Counted from the first letter of the stretch, positions 11,905 to 23,861 are shown. The stretch is 64,000 nt of DNA from Begonia masoniana (GCA_022432975.1 CM039508.1:17955330-18019329); one strand, 5' to 3'. The notes: generated by a model from the sequence alone, not told the origin. Numbers and translations are program-made.

Positions 11905-12949
11905 TGTAAATGCAAAGATATTGCATATAAGTTGGCATTGATTTTTTGGCAATATTTATATATATTTATGGAGATAATATGTTGTTTTCCAAATTGATAA
12001 TTTATTTCTTGGTGATCAAGAAATGATGTATTCTGATTATTGGATGACATCATATTAACAATCATAAAGATTCTGTGAAAGAGAAAAATAAGGAAACAAA
12101 ATTAATAGGAAAGTTATTGAAAAAGCTAAAGGCACTTGCTTTTTGGAAAAGTTTGTTTTGGTAAGCCGATTTGATGGAGATTTGATAAAATCTGTTGGGC
12201 TTCGAGTTCCCATGAATAATGGAATGCTTACCTAAATTTTCGGAGCCATATCAAGGAAGTTAGCAATACTTTCCTAAAGTGTCACACGGTGTGTCACTGT
12301 AACGCCCCGAGTTCTCTGAACCCAATTCGTTACTCATAATCCGAGCATAACTAAAAAACTTTGGACCAAATTTAAAACTTCGCTCGAAAGTCAAAATTTG
12401 ACATTTTCTAAAATCTCAAAAAATTTAAAAACTTGCAGCGGAAATTCTTTTGAGCAAAACAGAATTAAGAAAAGCCATAAAACAATGTTTGAATAATCGG
12501 TTAAAATATTAAGAAATAATTCGGCCAGAAGAGGACAAGACTTAAGCGTGAAGACTTGAAAATCGTAAGAGTCAAACGCATCTGCCGCTAAATAAAGTCA
12601 ACGAAAAAGGGCAGAGACATAAACTGAAGACTTCCACCGATCATAAAACGACCAATTTATTATACATATCTACCGATGACATCAGCCGGATGATTCATTC
12701 ATCCAACCTCTGCCGACCACAAACGACAAATGTTCCCAGCTTACATCTACCGATAGAACGTTCTGCGTCTTCCGATCGCTAAACGACAAAATACTTCTTC
12801 TCGCATCTTCCGATCGCTAAACGACAAAAGACTTCTTCTCGCATCTTCCGATCACTGAATGACAAAATCTTTTATTCACACACACACACACACACCGTTC
12901 ACAAAAATACAAGGCTACTAGAGACTCATACCGAAGACACCTACCGATG

Positions 12950-13085
12950 GCTTCTACTGAAGACATCTTCTGATGGCCTCTACTGAAGACATCTTCCGAT
13001 GGCCTCTACTGAAGACATCTTCCGATGGCCTCTACTGAAGACATCTTCCGATGACTTCTACTGAAGACATCTTCCGATGACGTTA
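12950..13085. repeat. 26-bp tandem repeat in solo LTR
   Basis: About five near-identical units built from GAAGACATCTTCCGATGG and CCTCTACT. A CACACA dinucleotide run lies nearby at about 12877-12894. Confidence 0.8.
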
Positions 13086-13512
13086 GTCGGATGATTCAAT
13101 CCTCCAACATCTGCCGGCGGACAAAACACCCAATTTCTACCGATAGACCAAAAAGAGACTCTAACAAGGAGTAAGTCTGACTGCTAAACAATTTTGTACA
13201 TTTTGCTGAAATCATTCTAATCAACACAAATCCACAATTCTTAAAAATTCAGAATAGTAAGCTACAACCGAAATCGAATCATATTTCCAAATCCAGAAAA
13301 GAAGATCACAGAAGCGTTAAAAGAAGTATCAAACTTCTACTGTCATTAAAATTCTCAGAACATTTCATCAGAATACCTAACCACTGAAAACTCTCATTCA
13401 GACAAAAGTTAAACCGCTTCATCAGAGCACCTAACCGTAGCATAGAAGTGCTCCTCCAACTTCACCTATTCCTCTGTAAACTCAGGGAATTCACCTGTTG
13501 AAAGCTCAGCAC

Positions 13513-13990
13513 CTACATCACAAAACTCATCTATTAGCCTAATGCTAAGTAAGTAAAGCAGTAATGAAATGAAATGCTGAACATAAATTCCTAAACATGC
13601 AAATTTCTACTTTCTCATCTCAGTTGCATATGCATTCATTTCTGATCTGATCCCCCTGTGAAATTGGGAGTTGGATCACTTCTCTCAAAGTCATACATCC
13701 TCTCTCTCGATTAAGGGGCGGATTAGTTCCCTTAACAACTGTTCAAATCCCCCTGTGAAATTGGGGTTTGGATCACTTCTCCCAAAGTCATACATCCTCT
13801 CTCTTGATTAAGAGGCGGATTAGTTCTCTTAACAACTGTTACAGTCTGTTCATTCCTTACCATGCCATTTCATGTAAATTCATTTTCGTATATTTTCAAA
13901 ATATGATGCATGACATACAAACAAAATCAAGCATACACAATCATACTGTTTTGTGATGTAGGCCCGAATGCACAAGCATACTTTACTTAC
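13513..13990 (-). other. Intron-like LTR module with complementary arms (copy B)
   Basis: Read on the minus strand: donor CCAG|GTAAGT at 13991/13990, arm CCTACATCACAAAAC (complement of 13948-13962), hairpin TTAGC/ATTAG/GCTAA (13534-13548), then arm GTTTTGTGATGTAGG (complement of 13512-13526) ending in acceptor-like TGTAG|GTG. The 15-nt arms are perfectly complementary. Predicted length is 478 nt. Confidence 0.55.
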
Positions 13991-15354
13991 CTGGCTCCCT
14001 AGAAAAGCTCGGTTTCAACTACTTTGGAAGCCTTGCTCACCTAGAGTCATAAACAGAATACCAATTAGATTTTCACTAACCTCATCCTATACCATTCAGA
14101 AATCCTAGGAGCTAGTTTGAGACTCTGTGCTATGTGCATTCCCGATTCATACGAGATCCGACTCAACTCCTACGCCCTGCATTTCCCAGGAACATGCATC
14201 TACGATACTCCTCTATCGTCTATAATCATAATGCAGTAAGATACCTTAGTAAAACTCACCTAAGTCGAACGAAAAATCGGAGAAGGATCTCCTAGCTCAC
14301 TCTGCTGAGCTGAGGAGCTGAGAGTTGAAAATGATTTGGGAAATAGTGGCGGCTACAGTGCATTAAACCCAAAACCTCTTTCCTTAAATACGTTATCCAC
14401 TTTTAAATTTTTAATTACCCTTATGCCCTCGCCTAGTCATCCATTAACTCTACTTTTATTATTACCATATAAAGTGTGTCATTAATTTAAAAAGAATAGA
14501 GTATTAGTTCAATAGAACCGGGTGTTACAGTCACTCAACCGAATTAGTTAAGATTTGTTTTCCTTAATTCTTGCGACGTTCTATCTAATTCGGTAACTGA
14601 CTGAATCGAAGATATGGAAGCTACCAATGATATTTAAAGTTTTTGTTTCTGTGAAAGCGGTTGACGACGGAGTTTTGATTTTCGCGTGAGAAGGTTTCTT
14701 CGTTCTTTGTGACGTCGCTTTTCTTTCACTCCCAACGTTTCTGCGTTTGGGTATGTGATTGTTTTACACACTCTTCTTATGTTGGGGATTGCATCGATTT
14801 ATTGAGTGTGTTGATTATTGTGTCCGAAGACAACACTCTGGTGTTCCAGGAGGTGTCCCATGAGGAAATATTTCTTTGTTCTTCATTGAATCTCAGTCTC
14901 GAGAGGAGGCTGCATCCGAACTCAGGAGGAGTTCTGTTTTTAGACAAAGGGAGCTTGTCAAGTTGTTCGTGGGTGAGGGGATCTTGCCATAACATGGATT
15001 CTGGGAGGAATCAACAACAAGGGGATCTTGTTGTTTTTTAGATCTTGGAAGAGGTCGATCTAAAATCGAGGGGATCTCGCAAAAACAGTTTCCTTGAGAA
15101 GTTAGCTACAGGCGGCGACAAAGATAAGAGGGAGTCTTTATTTGTATAAGTCCTATTATCTTGTAACTTTGTGAACTCAAAGAAATATTTTTATATCTGG
15201 GCGTGGCCCCGCAGACGTAGGCTGGTTGCCGAACTGCGTTAACAACCTCCTGTCTCATTTATTTTCGCATATTTATATTGTTCGTCATTGCATTCATTAT
15301 CGGTGTCACACGTAACACCCTGTGTGACACCGCATAACTAATCGTAATCTTTCA

Positions 15355-15751
15355 ACAAGTATATAAAACAATATACATATCATAAAAATTCGATGCGCTG
15401 CGAGATAGGTCCGGTCTTTTTTTTATTTTTTGGGATATATTTCAAAATATATTTTAAAAATTATGATAGAATTTACATAATAAAGAAAATCTAATACGTA
15501 ATATTGACCTCTTATCATCTATCTGATATGCTCAGTAACCTCTCACCTACTAAAACCTCTAATATGTCCATCAGTATATTACGAGGTTAGAATTTATCTT
15601 AAGATTCGGCTAGAGAAATTCCTCAAAGCAAGCATATTTGCCCTTGTTCCTTGGTATCCCAACCCAACTATCTTGAAATCGCAATGCCCCCATTAGTGTG
15701 CTTGGTGTTGTTGACTTCAATTATTGCGAGATGGACTATCCTGGTGATACG
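15355..15751. other. AT-rich DNA, nothing recognised
   Basis: No coding frame and no repeat family seen apart from the Copia TSD at its left edge (15355-15359). Confidence 0.5.
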
Positions 15752-16310
15752 TGTAATACTAAGGAGTCCTCTGGTGCTCCTAGTACAATTTTTTTCGTTT
15801 TGAGCAAGAGCATGCATAGATTTATTCTTAGGATTAGCTCAAAATGCGTTGTACTAGATATAGACGCGAATTCTATTTATAAATCATTGTCTTTCCACTC
15901 TTCCAAGTAATGTAAGATTGTACACCTAATTGGTATAGGCTGGGTTCTGATAATCAATAGAATCTTGAGTTGTCTTTGCCTTCACTAATCGAACTGCCAC
16001 AATCTCCCCCTCTTGGAGGCCCAACGTGCCCGTCGGCTACACTTCCGGTTAGGCTTCAGCTCTGTACCATTTGTGCAATCTCTTGTGTTTTAAATATAAT
16101 ATTGACTGTTTTGGGCCGGAACCTACACGAATTTGTTTTTGAGTTAGCCCAAAATGCGTTGTACTAAATAAAGATGAGAATTATATTTATAAACCATTCA
16201 CATTTCACTCTCCCAAGCGATGTAAGATTGTGCACCCCGACTGGTACAAACTGCGTCTTGACAATCAATAAAATTTTGAGTCGTCATTGCTTTCACATGG
16301 CGGACTTACA
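15752..16310 (-). mobile_element. TRIM-like miniature LTR element
   Basis: Two diverged direct repeats of about 240-250 bp (about 15752-16001 and 16072-16310) flank only about 70 bp. On the minus strand the first repeat begins TGTAAGTCCG; next come a primer-site-like TGGTACAGAGC (complement of 16059-16069, one base short of the canonical site) and a polypurine tract AAGAGGGGGAGA (complement of 16002-16013); the second repeat then begins TGTGGCAGTTCG. Both repeats hold a TATA-like TTATAAATAG and the word CAAAATGCGTTGTACTA on the plus strand. It has no coding capacity. I found no clear TSD, and the outer ends are approximate. Confidence 0.62.
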
Positions 16311-16800
16311 CAAATACTTTTTCTAAAAAATACTATTTCAAGTATTTCTTTTATTTTAAATGAGTACTTTTTTCTAGGATTAGATTTTGAAATATTTCAC
16401 AACATAATAATCAAATGAATTAATTCATAAATTAATAAAATAAAATATTGAAAAACGTATGAAAGATTGTATGGCCTTATGGGATGAGGGGAAAAAAGAA
16501 AAGAAAGATAAATATTATATTTAAAATAAAAGAGCTTGCAAGAAAATGAAGAGGGTAGTAAATGGATTTTTCAAAACAGTTTTATGGAATGAGTTAGGAT
16601 TTATGAATTTTATCTATGATTATTGGTAAAAATATATTTATGCGGAAGTTCTCAGAGTATTGACTTAGAATAATGCGATGTTGGCTGTCGATATTCATGA
16701 TTCAAATAGAGTAAACTAAATTTGATGTTTCTTTGAGCAAGTAAAATCTAAGAGTATAATTTTCTCTTAACAATTAACTTAGCTAAATTTCTTACATTTT
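16311..16800. other. AT-rich DNA, nothing recognised
   Basis: No gene, hairpin or repeat supported. Confidence 0.5.
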
Positions 16801-17860
16801 TAATTGACACCTTAAACTTTTAATTTCGTTAATTGACATTTCATAGTTTAAGACGTTAGTAGCGAATACCATGTCGATCACGTCCGTTAAATTTTCTATT
16901 AATCTCTCTCTCTCATAGAGAAGAAGTAAGTTTCGTTGGTGAAATAGAAATAGGGAATCGAGTCGAGAGGACGCGAATGTCCCCGAAATCTAATCGTCGA
17001 GACCTTCTTCTTTGTTTCTAATTCCCAATAGCTTTTTTCTCCAGTCACAGGCGATCCCATCACCCTCAGCTTCATTCATGATTTGAGTCCCAACCTCCAT
17101 GGGAATAGAAACTTCATTGAAGGTAACCTTTTCTTGACAGTCCTTCAACCTTTGTTTCCCACGTCAGCCATCGATTGACTACTTGTTCAATAATTTCTCT
17201 TATCTCTAATTTTTCATTCTACGATATTCATATTCATTCATGCAATTCTATTGTTTGGCTAGTGGGAAAATGGCTTTCCCATAACAATTACAGGTCATGG
17301 CTTTTGATCTTCAAGATCTCATTTTTGTGTACATTCATCTTGAGGAAGATACAGAAAATTAATCATGGAAATCTAATTCCTGTCGTGGGAATTGCAAGCT
17401 GGATAGATTTTTTTTTTTTACAAATTCTTTATTTTTTTGTGTTTTAGTTATTATTTTATCTAATATTATATTGTTTTTGGTAAACAATTTGGTTGTCTCT
17501 AATGTCTGATTTAGTAGGTTTATTTTCTATGTTTTTACTTCAACATTTGATGTAACCTAAGAACATTGAATTGTTCTGTTCTTTTGGATTCTCAGCCCTC
17601 TGATTTGTAATATGTCTTAGTTTTTCTTTATGGCTTTTCTTGAAACCCTAATCACTGCCCGGAAGAATACCTTTGTTTTCTAAAAAAATAATGATAACAA
17701 TAATTAAAATAACTTGCAGCTTCTTCAAGTTACATTTTGAGAGGGAGAGATAATTGACTTTAACGGAAAATCTAACGAAGGTTAACAACAAGATGTCCAT
17801 TGTTAACACAGTAAACTATGAAGTGTCAATTGATAAAATTAAAAGTTTAAAACGTGAATT
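16801..17860. mobile_element. Non-autonomous Mutator-like element with long terminal inverted repeats
   Basis: The left end (16801-16917) and the reverse complement of the right end (17738-17860) align over about 120 bp, best in the outer 49 bp (for example TTAAACTTTTAATTT and CATAGTTTA). Both then run through CCGTTAAA into a CT-rich stretch. There is no transposase. The interior has mixed composition, including 17040-17125, where GTCCCAACCTCCATGG ends in a donor-like AAG|GTAACC; this could be a captured exon piece. I could not define a clean 9-bp TSD, so class assignment rests on TIR length. Confidence 0.6.
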
Positions 17861-18582
17861 GAAATATCTCATTACTTCAGTGTCTATTGTAGTAATTACC
17901 CTTACTTTTTCAAATAAATCAATTCGCGCAAGTTACTCAACCGAAAAGATATTAGTTTATAATTGTAAGAGTAAAATTAGTAGAGAAAGTCATATCAATA
18001 TTCATGAAGAATACATCAAAACTTAAAAGAGGAGAAACATAGATAAAAGCTAATTGAAGCGCTCCTTCTAGGTGTTTCATCAATCATCGTTGTGATCTTC
18101 AAGAATATCGTCACTGATTCAACATCAAAATCTCTATTCTCTGTCAAACTATTGTCTCCAACCTCTTTTGCCGTCCGTGTGTGCCATACTTATATATCGT
18201 AATTAAAACGACCAACTAACCTTAATTAGCCCACGACAGCGAAGGAATGATTTTTAGAAAACCAGAAGCTGAGCGTAGACACTTCTTTAGCGAGTGGAGT
18301 TGCACTCAATGTGAGTGTAGTAGTACTCAGCAACTTTTTTGGGATATCTTTATCATCTTCTTGATCGCTGCTGCTCTCTTACGGCTGCTGTTGCACTGGG
18401 TTTTCTTCAATTTCACATTTTTCCCTTTCAATTCGCACTTTAATTCTAATCTAGTATAAAGCTGTTACATTGAAATTATACCAAAAATAAGAAATTGGAT
18501 GACTTTGAAACTTTTGCATTAACGAATGAATGTATTAATGAGAAAAAAACTATTAACGAATGAATGTATTAATTAGAAAAAA
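17861..18582. other. Unassigned DNA between Mutator-like element and protease remnant
   Basis: No recognisable protein or RNA. A short direct repeat (ATTAACGAATGAATGTATTAA, near 18520-18570) is the only visible structure. Confidence 0.45.
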
Positions 18583-18641
18583 CTATCTCCTAAGCTAAAA
18601 GATCTTAGAGCTTTACTATACTGTATACCATCAAGACCAGT
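18583..18641 (+). pseudogene. Left piece of an Athila/Tat-like Gypsy protease fragment
   Basis: Translation with one small frameshift gives SPKLKDLRAF then TILYTIK, matching the segment that precedes the aspartic protease of Athila/Tat-type Gypsy polyproteins. The right continuation is at 47242-47305, where the frame reads SKALCDLGANVNL. The 28.6-kb element at 18642-47241, flanked by CCAGT and CTAGT, lies exactly between the two pieces. This is the oldest identifiable element in the nest. The pieces are short, so clade assignment is tentative. Confidence 0.65.
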
Positions 18642-20004
18642 TGATGAAAAATGGACTCTTTTAAGAAGCGCAACTTTTTAATCGGCCAAAAAAATTGTTT
18701 TCACAGTTTCTGGAGTCAACTTTGAGCGCAATAAAAACCAATCTACCAAATGAACATTGGCATAATATTTAGATAAAATCAACAATAATATGTGAGGAGA
18801 AATCCCTCAATTTATCACTAGAAAATTGTAAGGGAATCAAGAGATATAACCAAAATGGTGTGGTTATTAGGGAATTGGATTTTGGTGTTGAGACAATTTA
18901 AGGAAGCGACTTGGGGATGGATAAAAATAAACCTTATGGTTGAATTTTGTGATGATTTTTGGACAGAAAATCCAATATTATGTGAAGAGAAAAAACTCTC
19001 CAAATTGGGTCGCAAAAATCATAGGATGAAGAGGTTATGCACGAAAAGACACAAGCTGGTCTGTAAGGTCACTTACTCACAACCTTCAACTTCAACGGCT
19101 ACCCATTAGCAACAAGGAGCACTCCGACTTGATAGTTTGAGAGTTTTTACAACCTTACTAGGACCTCACCTCACAAGAAGACGGATGAGAAGGTTGCAGT
19201 AGGATTGATGGCTTGATCAACACTCACTAAGATTGAACTACCCGTGAAATATACACAATCTGATTGTCAACAACATCAAAATGAATGAGACAAAACATGC
19301 AAAGGCAAGAACTTAGTTTTCAATTCATCCAACATGGCTGCAACAACAGAGACGTGGGGTATTTATTCCCTGAAAAACTAGAACAAATCGCTCAAAAAGT
19401 TCAAAAATAGCTCCATTCAAGGGCTGATGCAATAATGTCCTCAACAATCAAAGTTTAGTACAAAATATAAATAATATAATTAAAGTAACTTAAAGTAATT
19501 TAGATAAATGCATAAATCAAACCATATAATATATCCATCTCCAAAGAGGAATGCTCGAATTTTCACAAAAATATAGGCTTTGGCAGTTTTTCATCATTCG
19601 AGTTTCTTTAGTAGAAACCAAGCTCCTTGTAATGGGCATGGTTGACATACCATAGTATATCCAATTTCCGCGATCTGACCCAATTTAAATAGCTTGAGAT
19701 ATTAGTCACAATTTTTATGAACACATTTTTTGATATAAGATTGGAAAGGCTTCTCAGTTTTCCAAATACTCTTTGGGTCAGATTCCTGTCAGTCTTGGAA
19801 TGTGTCATCAACTTTCTTAACTTGTGCTTGGTTCTCCACTTATATTCTATCATGGATATTTTCATAAGATATTTGGAAGTTAATTTGATGTATTTCACAA
19901 TTTGGTTAGACTCTCCTATATGATCACCTACAAAATAAACACTAAGAACATGGTTAGGAAATCTCCAGGCTTGATAGTGGATGGATGAATCTTGTAGCAC
20001 ATCA
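18642..20004 (-). repeat. 3' LTR of the non-autonomous Gypsy element
   Basis: 1363 bp. It aligns along its length with 26052-27327 plus 47152-47241 but with many substitutions and small indels, making this one of the older LTR pairs here. No gene is supported inside. Confidence 0.85.
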
Positions 20005-20911
20005 TCCTCTCAGGTTAGAAGAGGATTTGACCTCAAATCCAAAGGCCTTCTCCACTTGAATACAACCTTCCACCGTTGTAAATTACTCCACCACCACCAT
20101 AGAAGATTCGTCTTCAGTTATTTTGATAGTCCCAAAAAAACTCCAAGTTCAACTTGCTCCAATGGAAGTTAGAAAGCCGCTTAGGCATAAACAATCCAAT
20201 GAAGTGTAATAGGCCATTAGTCATATTACACTTGGTATCTTCCATCACAACTCTATACGCACCTTCCCTTAAAGGCATCCACAAGAAATGTTATTTCACA
20301 ACCCTCTACAACTCCCTCACCTCAAACAAGTGGTAGATGCCTCAGTCATAGCCCTACTCATCAAAATGACTCGAATAACACCAATTGATGAGTACATTCC
20401 CAAAGGATGTGACAATCTCAATTGTTAGTTACGATTTTAAAGTGAGTAAGCCAATAATCAAGGATTTCATCATCAACAAAATTAGCCATAATCCATGCCA
20501 ATTCAAGCCAGCTAGAGATAAACTCGAATGGTAAGACATACCTTATCGTTTGGATGTCTTCTTTCTCATTGTATGTAGACATAAACTTTTTGATAATTCC
20601 AACCCTAGCTACAACCACTACTAGGCCATGGTGTAAGGCTAGAAAAGTAAAGAATTTGACTTCATTTTGCACTAAACAACACCCAATGATATTAGCAAAT
20701 AGCTTGAATCCGCTCAAGAGCAAATCAAGTTAGGAAACAATTCGAATGATGCCACATGTTGATAATGTTCATCTGACCCACATTCATTAATCATTCAAAT
20801 AAACATTCATAATAGAGGGCACCATTCCCATAAAAAGTATTAAGGGACTCAAGAGAGTAAAGTGATAGTACTGAGCATGCTATTCTTTTCTCTAACTGAA
20901 TTGGAAGGGAA
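20005..20911 (-). other. Degenerate interior of the non-autonomous Gypsy element
   Basis: No recognisable retroelement domain. A 101-codon open frame (20418-20723, minus) matches nothing I know. On the minus strand the bases next to the 3' LTR (CTGAGAGGA) could serve as the polypurine tract. Confidence 0.5.
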
Positions 20912-21487
20912 TCATTTTTTTAGTATTTCTTTGCCTTCAAAATTCCAAGTTCTCTTCAATTTAGCCTTGAAACCCAATAACAACTCCTTTACTTTGTTCA
21001 TGCTCAAAGTTTGTTGGACTATCACAAAATGATCCAGACTAAACTGAACCAACTCGTAAGGATGTTGATACACCAAAAACTCCAATCCAAACTTCTCAAC
21101 AAAAACCAAGGAAGCTTCATTGACACAATTTCCTCCATCAATGAATAAGGAGCACATTTCATCCTTATTCAATCATTGGCTAGAGAAGTCTTTCTCCCTT
21201 ATAAATCCCTCTTTTGGGGTTAGGAGAGTTAGAGAGCATTGAGTCATCATGAGGAGAGGGTTCTCTTTAGTATAAAACACCTCTTCGTCTTTGTTTTCCC
21301 TTCTAATGGTTGCTGCCAAAAAATTATCTTTGCATTCCTTTATGACATTTTCCTCCATTTGACTAGTCTCATCTTGACAATGCAAAATGAAGGGCTTCCT
21401 ATCCACTAAGAGATGAGATTTCCCAAAATTTATGGGTTTTTGCTCTTGAGGTGGAACTTCTTTCTCGTCAATATTTATTTTTGGCAA
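20912..21487 (-). pseudogene. Gag-pol junction and protease remnant of the non-autonomous Gypsy element
   Basis: Two stretches in one frame are separated by a single TGA (21173-21175). The second holds EMCSLFIDGGNCVNEASLVFVEKFGL, the plant Gypsy aspartic protease signature, with D-G-G where D-S/T-G is usual. No reverse transcriptase follows. Confidence 0.65.
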
Positions 21488-22262
21488 CTCCTCAACAATG
21501 AAAATCCTTCAAAATACTCTGAGTCAACCAAAGGAACTTTATAGTTACATAGAAGAGGCAATTCTTCAAAACCATTTTCTTTCTCCTTTATGTTATAAAC
21601 AATTGATCTTTAGATTAACTTAATCTTTTCACTAAAAGTAGATGGAGGCAAAGACATAAACGACTTGAAATATTTTAGAGCAAACATTTTCTCATGAATC
21701 ATTTCATCATGTCCCTTGAGTTTATGACTTTTTCACATTCTCTTTTTCTCTCAATGATAAGGTTTCTCTACCATATTGAAACTAGTTCCATGAGTCTTGA
21801 TAAGCCAAGTTTCACTTGAACCTTGTTTGAATAATTGGATCTTTCAAAGATTTTGTCAACCTCTTGCTCCAAATCTATATAATCATCTTCCCAATCGATT
21901 CCTCTCAAAGATAGAATAGAAATTTTTAATCATTCTTTCTCCTCCATGGAATCCATAGCCTTACATCCATATGTTCAATCTCCTCGACTACCATTTCTTA
22001 TGATAACATCACATCTCCTTTGTTTAGGAATTTTTGGAACTAGGAAATTTTGATTTAGAAGACCTTGGACTTGCTTAGAAAGGTTGAGAATGCTCGCCAA
22101 AAGTTCATCAATTTTCCCTTGAGAACTAGACGTTGTTTTCTTAGATGATGGTTGGCTCGGAGGAGGAATATTAATGACAAGATTTTGATAAGCCATGGTA
22201 TCACTTCTTATAATCATTCTATGGTTGAGAACACATGAAATAATGGTAGAGGAGTCGAAATG
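21488..22262 (-). pseudogene. Gag-like remnant of the non-autonomous Gypsy element
   Basis: The minus-strand frame at 21975-22217 encodes a proline- and serine-rich segment followed by an amphipathic stretch (IDELLASILNLSKQVQGLL), as expected for the N-terminal part of a gag. The rest to 21488 is broken. No CCHC knuckle is readable. Confidence 0.4.
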
Positions 22263-22274
22263 GCTCGGATACCA
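22263..22274 (-). other. Primer binding site of the non-autonomous Gypsy element
   Basis: The minus strand reads TGGTATCCGAGC, differing from the canonical TGGTATCAGAGC by one base. It lies two bases from the LTR edge, where a solo LTR later inserted. Confidence 0.75.
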
Positions 22275-23014
22275 AATGATGTGTAACTCCCCGAGTTATC
22301 TGAACCCGGTTCGCTACACAAAATACTGAACCGAACTATGGCTTTTGGAGAAAATTTTAAAATTTCATTCAATGATCAAGATTTGACTCTTAAAACGTTG
22401 AAACTTGCAGCGAAAAAATCATCGTATAAAAACAATATTTATTTAATAGTTAAAATATTCAAGGCAGTTGGTTGAAAGAGAAAAGAAAACAGAACACATC
22501 GACCGTTCACTAAACGATAAAAGTCTTTTACTTACAAACAGAACAGAACACCTCGACCGGTCACTAAACGACAAACACCTCTACCGCACAAACCACGTGA
22601 TATCCATGCGATTGAAATAATTCGGCAGACGACGTCCACCGCTCACAAACGACAAACATTCTCAGCTCATATCTGCCGATAAAACAAACTACGTCTTCCG
22701 ATCGCTAGATGACAAAAATCCTCACATCACATCTACCGATCGCAAGACGACAAATTTCTTCCTACATCATCCGATTACCAAAATGACAAAGCTACTAAAG
22801 ACTTATACTGATGACTTCTACTGAAGACATCTTCCGATGGCTTCTTCTGAAGACATCTTCCGATTACAAAACGAAAAATTCTAATACTCACATCCACTGA
22901 TGGACTATATCCACCGATAGACAAAACTCTCGACTTCTACCGATAGACATCATCTACCGATAGATCAAAAATACTCAACATCTGCCGATAGACATCATCT
23001 ATCGAATAGATCAT

Positions 23015-23509
23015 CTACCGATAGATCAAAAATACTCAACATCTGCCGATAGACATCATCTACCGATAGATCAAAAATACTCAACATCTGCCGATAGACA
23101 TCATCTACCGATAGATCAAAAATACTCAACATCTGCCGATAGACATCATCTACCGATAGATCAAAAATACTCAACATCTGCCGATAGACATCATCTACCG
23201 ATAGATCAAAAATACTCAACATCTGCCGATAGACATCATCTACCGATAGATCAAAAATACTCAACATCTGCCGATAGACATCATCTACCGATAGATCAAA
23301 AATACTCAACATCTGCCGATAGACATCATCTACCGATAGATCAAAAATACTCAACATCTGCCGATAGACATCATCTACCGATAGATCAAAAATACTCAAC
23401 ATCTGCCGATAGACATCATCTACCGATAGATCAAAAATACTCAACATCTGCCGATAGACATCATCTACCGATAGATCAAAAATACTCAACATCTGCCGAT
23501 AGACATCAT
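23015..23509. repeat. 45-bp tandem array 1, 11 units
   Basis: Exactly 495 bp, eleven units containing CTACCGATAGATC and ACATCTGCCGATAGAC. I see no differences between units. Irregular relatives of the unit precede it (about 22895-23014). Because 45 is divisible by three, both strands show long open frames that are not genes. Confidence 0.95.
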
Positions 23510-23861
23510 AATTCCTAAACATGCAGTTTCTACTTTCTCATCTCAGTTGCATATGCAGTCGTTTCTGATCTGATCCCCCTGTGAAATTGGTATTGGATCA
23601 CTTCTCCCAAGGTCATACAGCCTCTCTCTTGATTAAGGGGCAGATTAGTTCCCTTAACAACTATTCAGATCCCCCTGTGAAATTGGGGTTGGATCACTTC
23701 CCCCAAAGTCATACATCCTCTCTCTTAATTAAGGGCAGATTAGTTCCCTTAACAACTGTTACAATCTGTTCATTCCTTACCATGTCATTTCATGTAAATT
23801 CATTTCGCATAGTTTCAAAATATGATGCATGACATACAAACACATTCAAGCGTGCACAACC
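23510..23861. repeat. Duplicated LTR segment between the two arrays
   Basis: This stretch copies 25108-25465 (TTCCTAAACATGCAG ... GTGCACAACCCTAC) with a few small deletions. It is not tandem with its copy: array 2 and about 240 bp lie between. Its junctions share CAT and CTAC with the array unit. Confidence 0.88.

Larger units (their letters stand above)
12298..14529 (-). mobile_element. Solo LTR (minus orientation) inside the Copia 3' LTR
   Basis: On the plus strand it runs TGTAACGCCCCGAG to CCGGGTGTTACA, with a perfect TSD GTCAC (12293-12297, 14530-14534). Read on the minus strand it begins TGTAACACCCGGTTCTAT, the same family as the insert at 22282 and related to that at 2327. It has no coding part. 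It contains a 26-bp repeat block (about 12950-13085), a duplicated stretch around 13640-13850, and the intron-like module at 13513-13990. The small frames inside are not genes. Confidence 0.9.
572..15354 (+). mobile_element. SIRE/Maximus-type Ty1/Copia retrotransposon with envelope-like ORF, decayed
   Basis: This is a complete but inactive Copia element. It has two LTRs of about 1.21 kb (572-1785; 11905-15354 with a later insertion), a primer binding site, gag with CCHC knuckle, pol in Copia order (protease, integrase, reverse transcriptase, RNase H), an additional ORF after pol, and a polypurine tract just before the 3' LTR. Flanks are ACAGG (567-571) and ACAAG (15355-15359), a TSD with one mismatch. 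Without its two nested solo LTRs it is about 10.1 kb, a usual size for SIRE elements. The third ORF places it in the SIRE/Maximus clade by established knowledge. Many stops and frameshifts in every gene make it non-functional. Confidence 0.93.
11905..15354 (+). repeat. 3' LTR of the SIRE-like Copia element (interrupted)
   Basis: The LTR is present in two parts, 11905-12297 and 14535-15354, matching the 5' LTR closely. A 2232-bp solo LTR and a duplicated GTCAC separate them. The right end TTTCA is followed by ACAAG, the imperfect TSD. Confidence 0.92.

Noticed and set aside
16790..17870. Clean 9-bp target-site duplication for the Mutator-like element
   Set aside because: Candidates such as AAATTTCTT against AAATATCTC do not sit at consistent TIR edges, so I make no claim.
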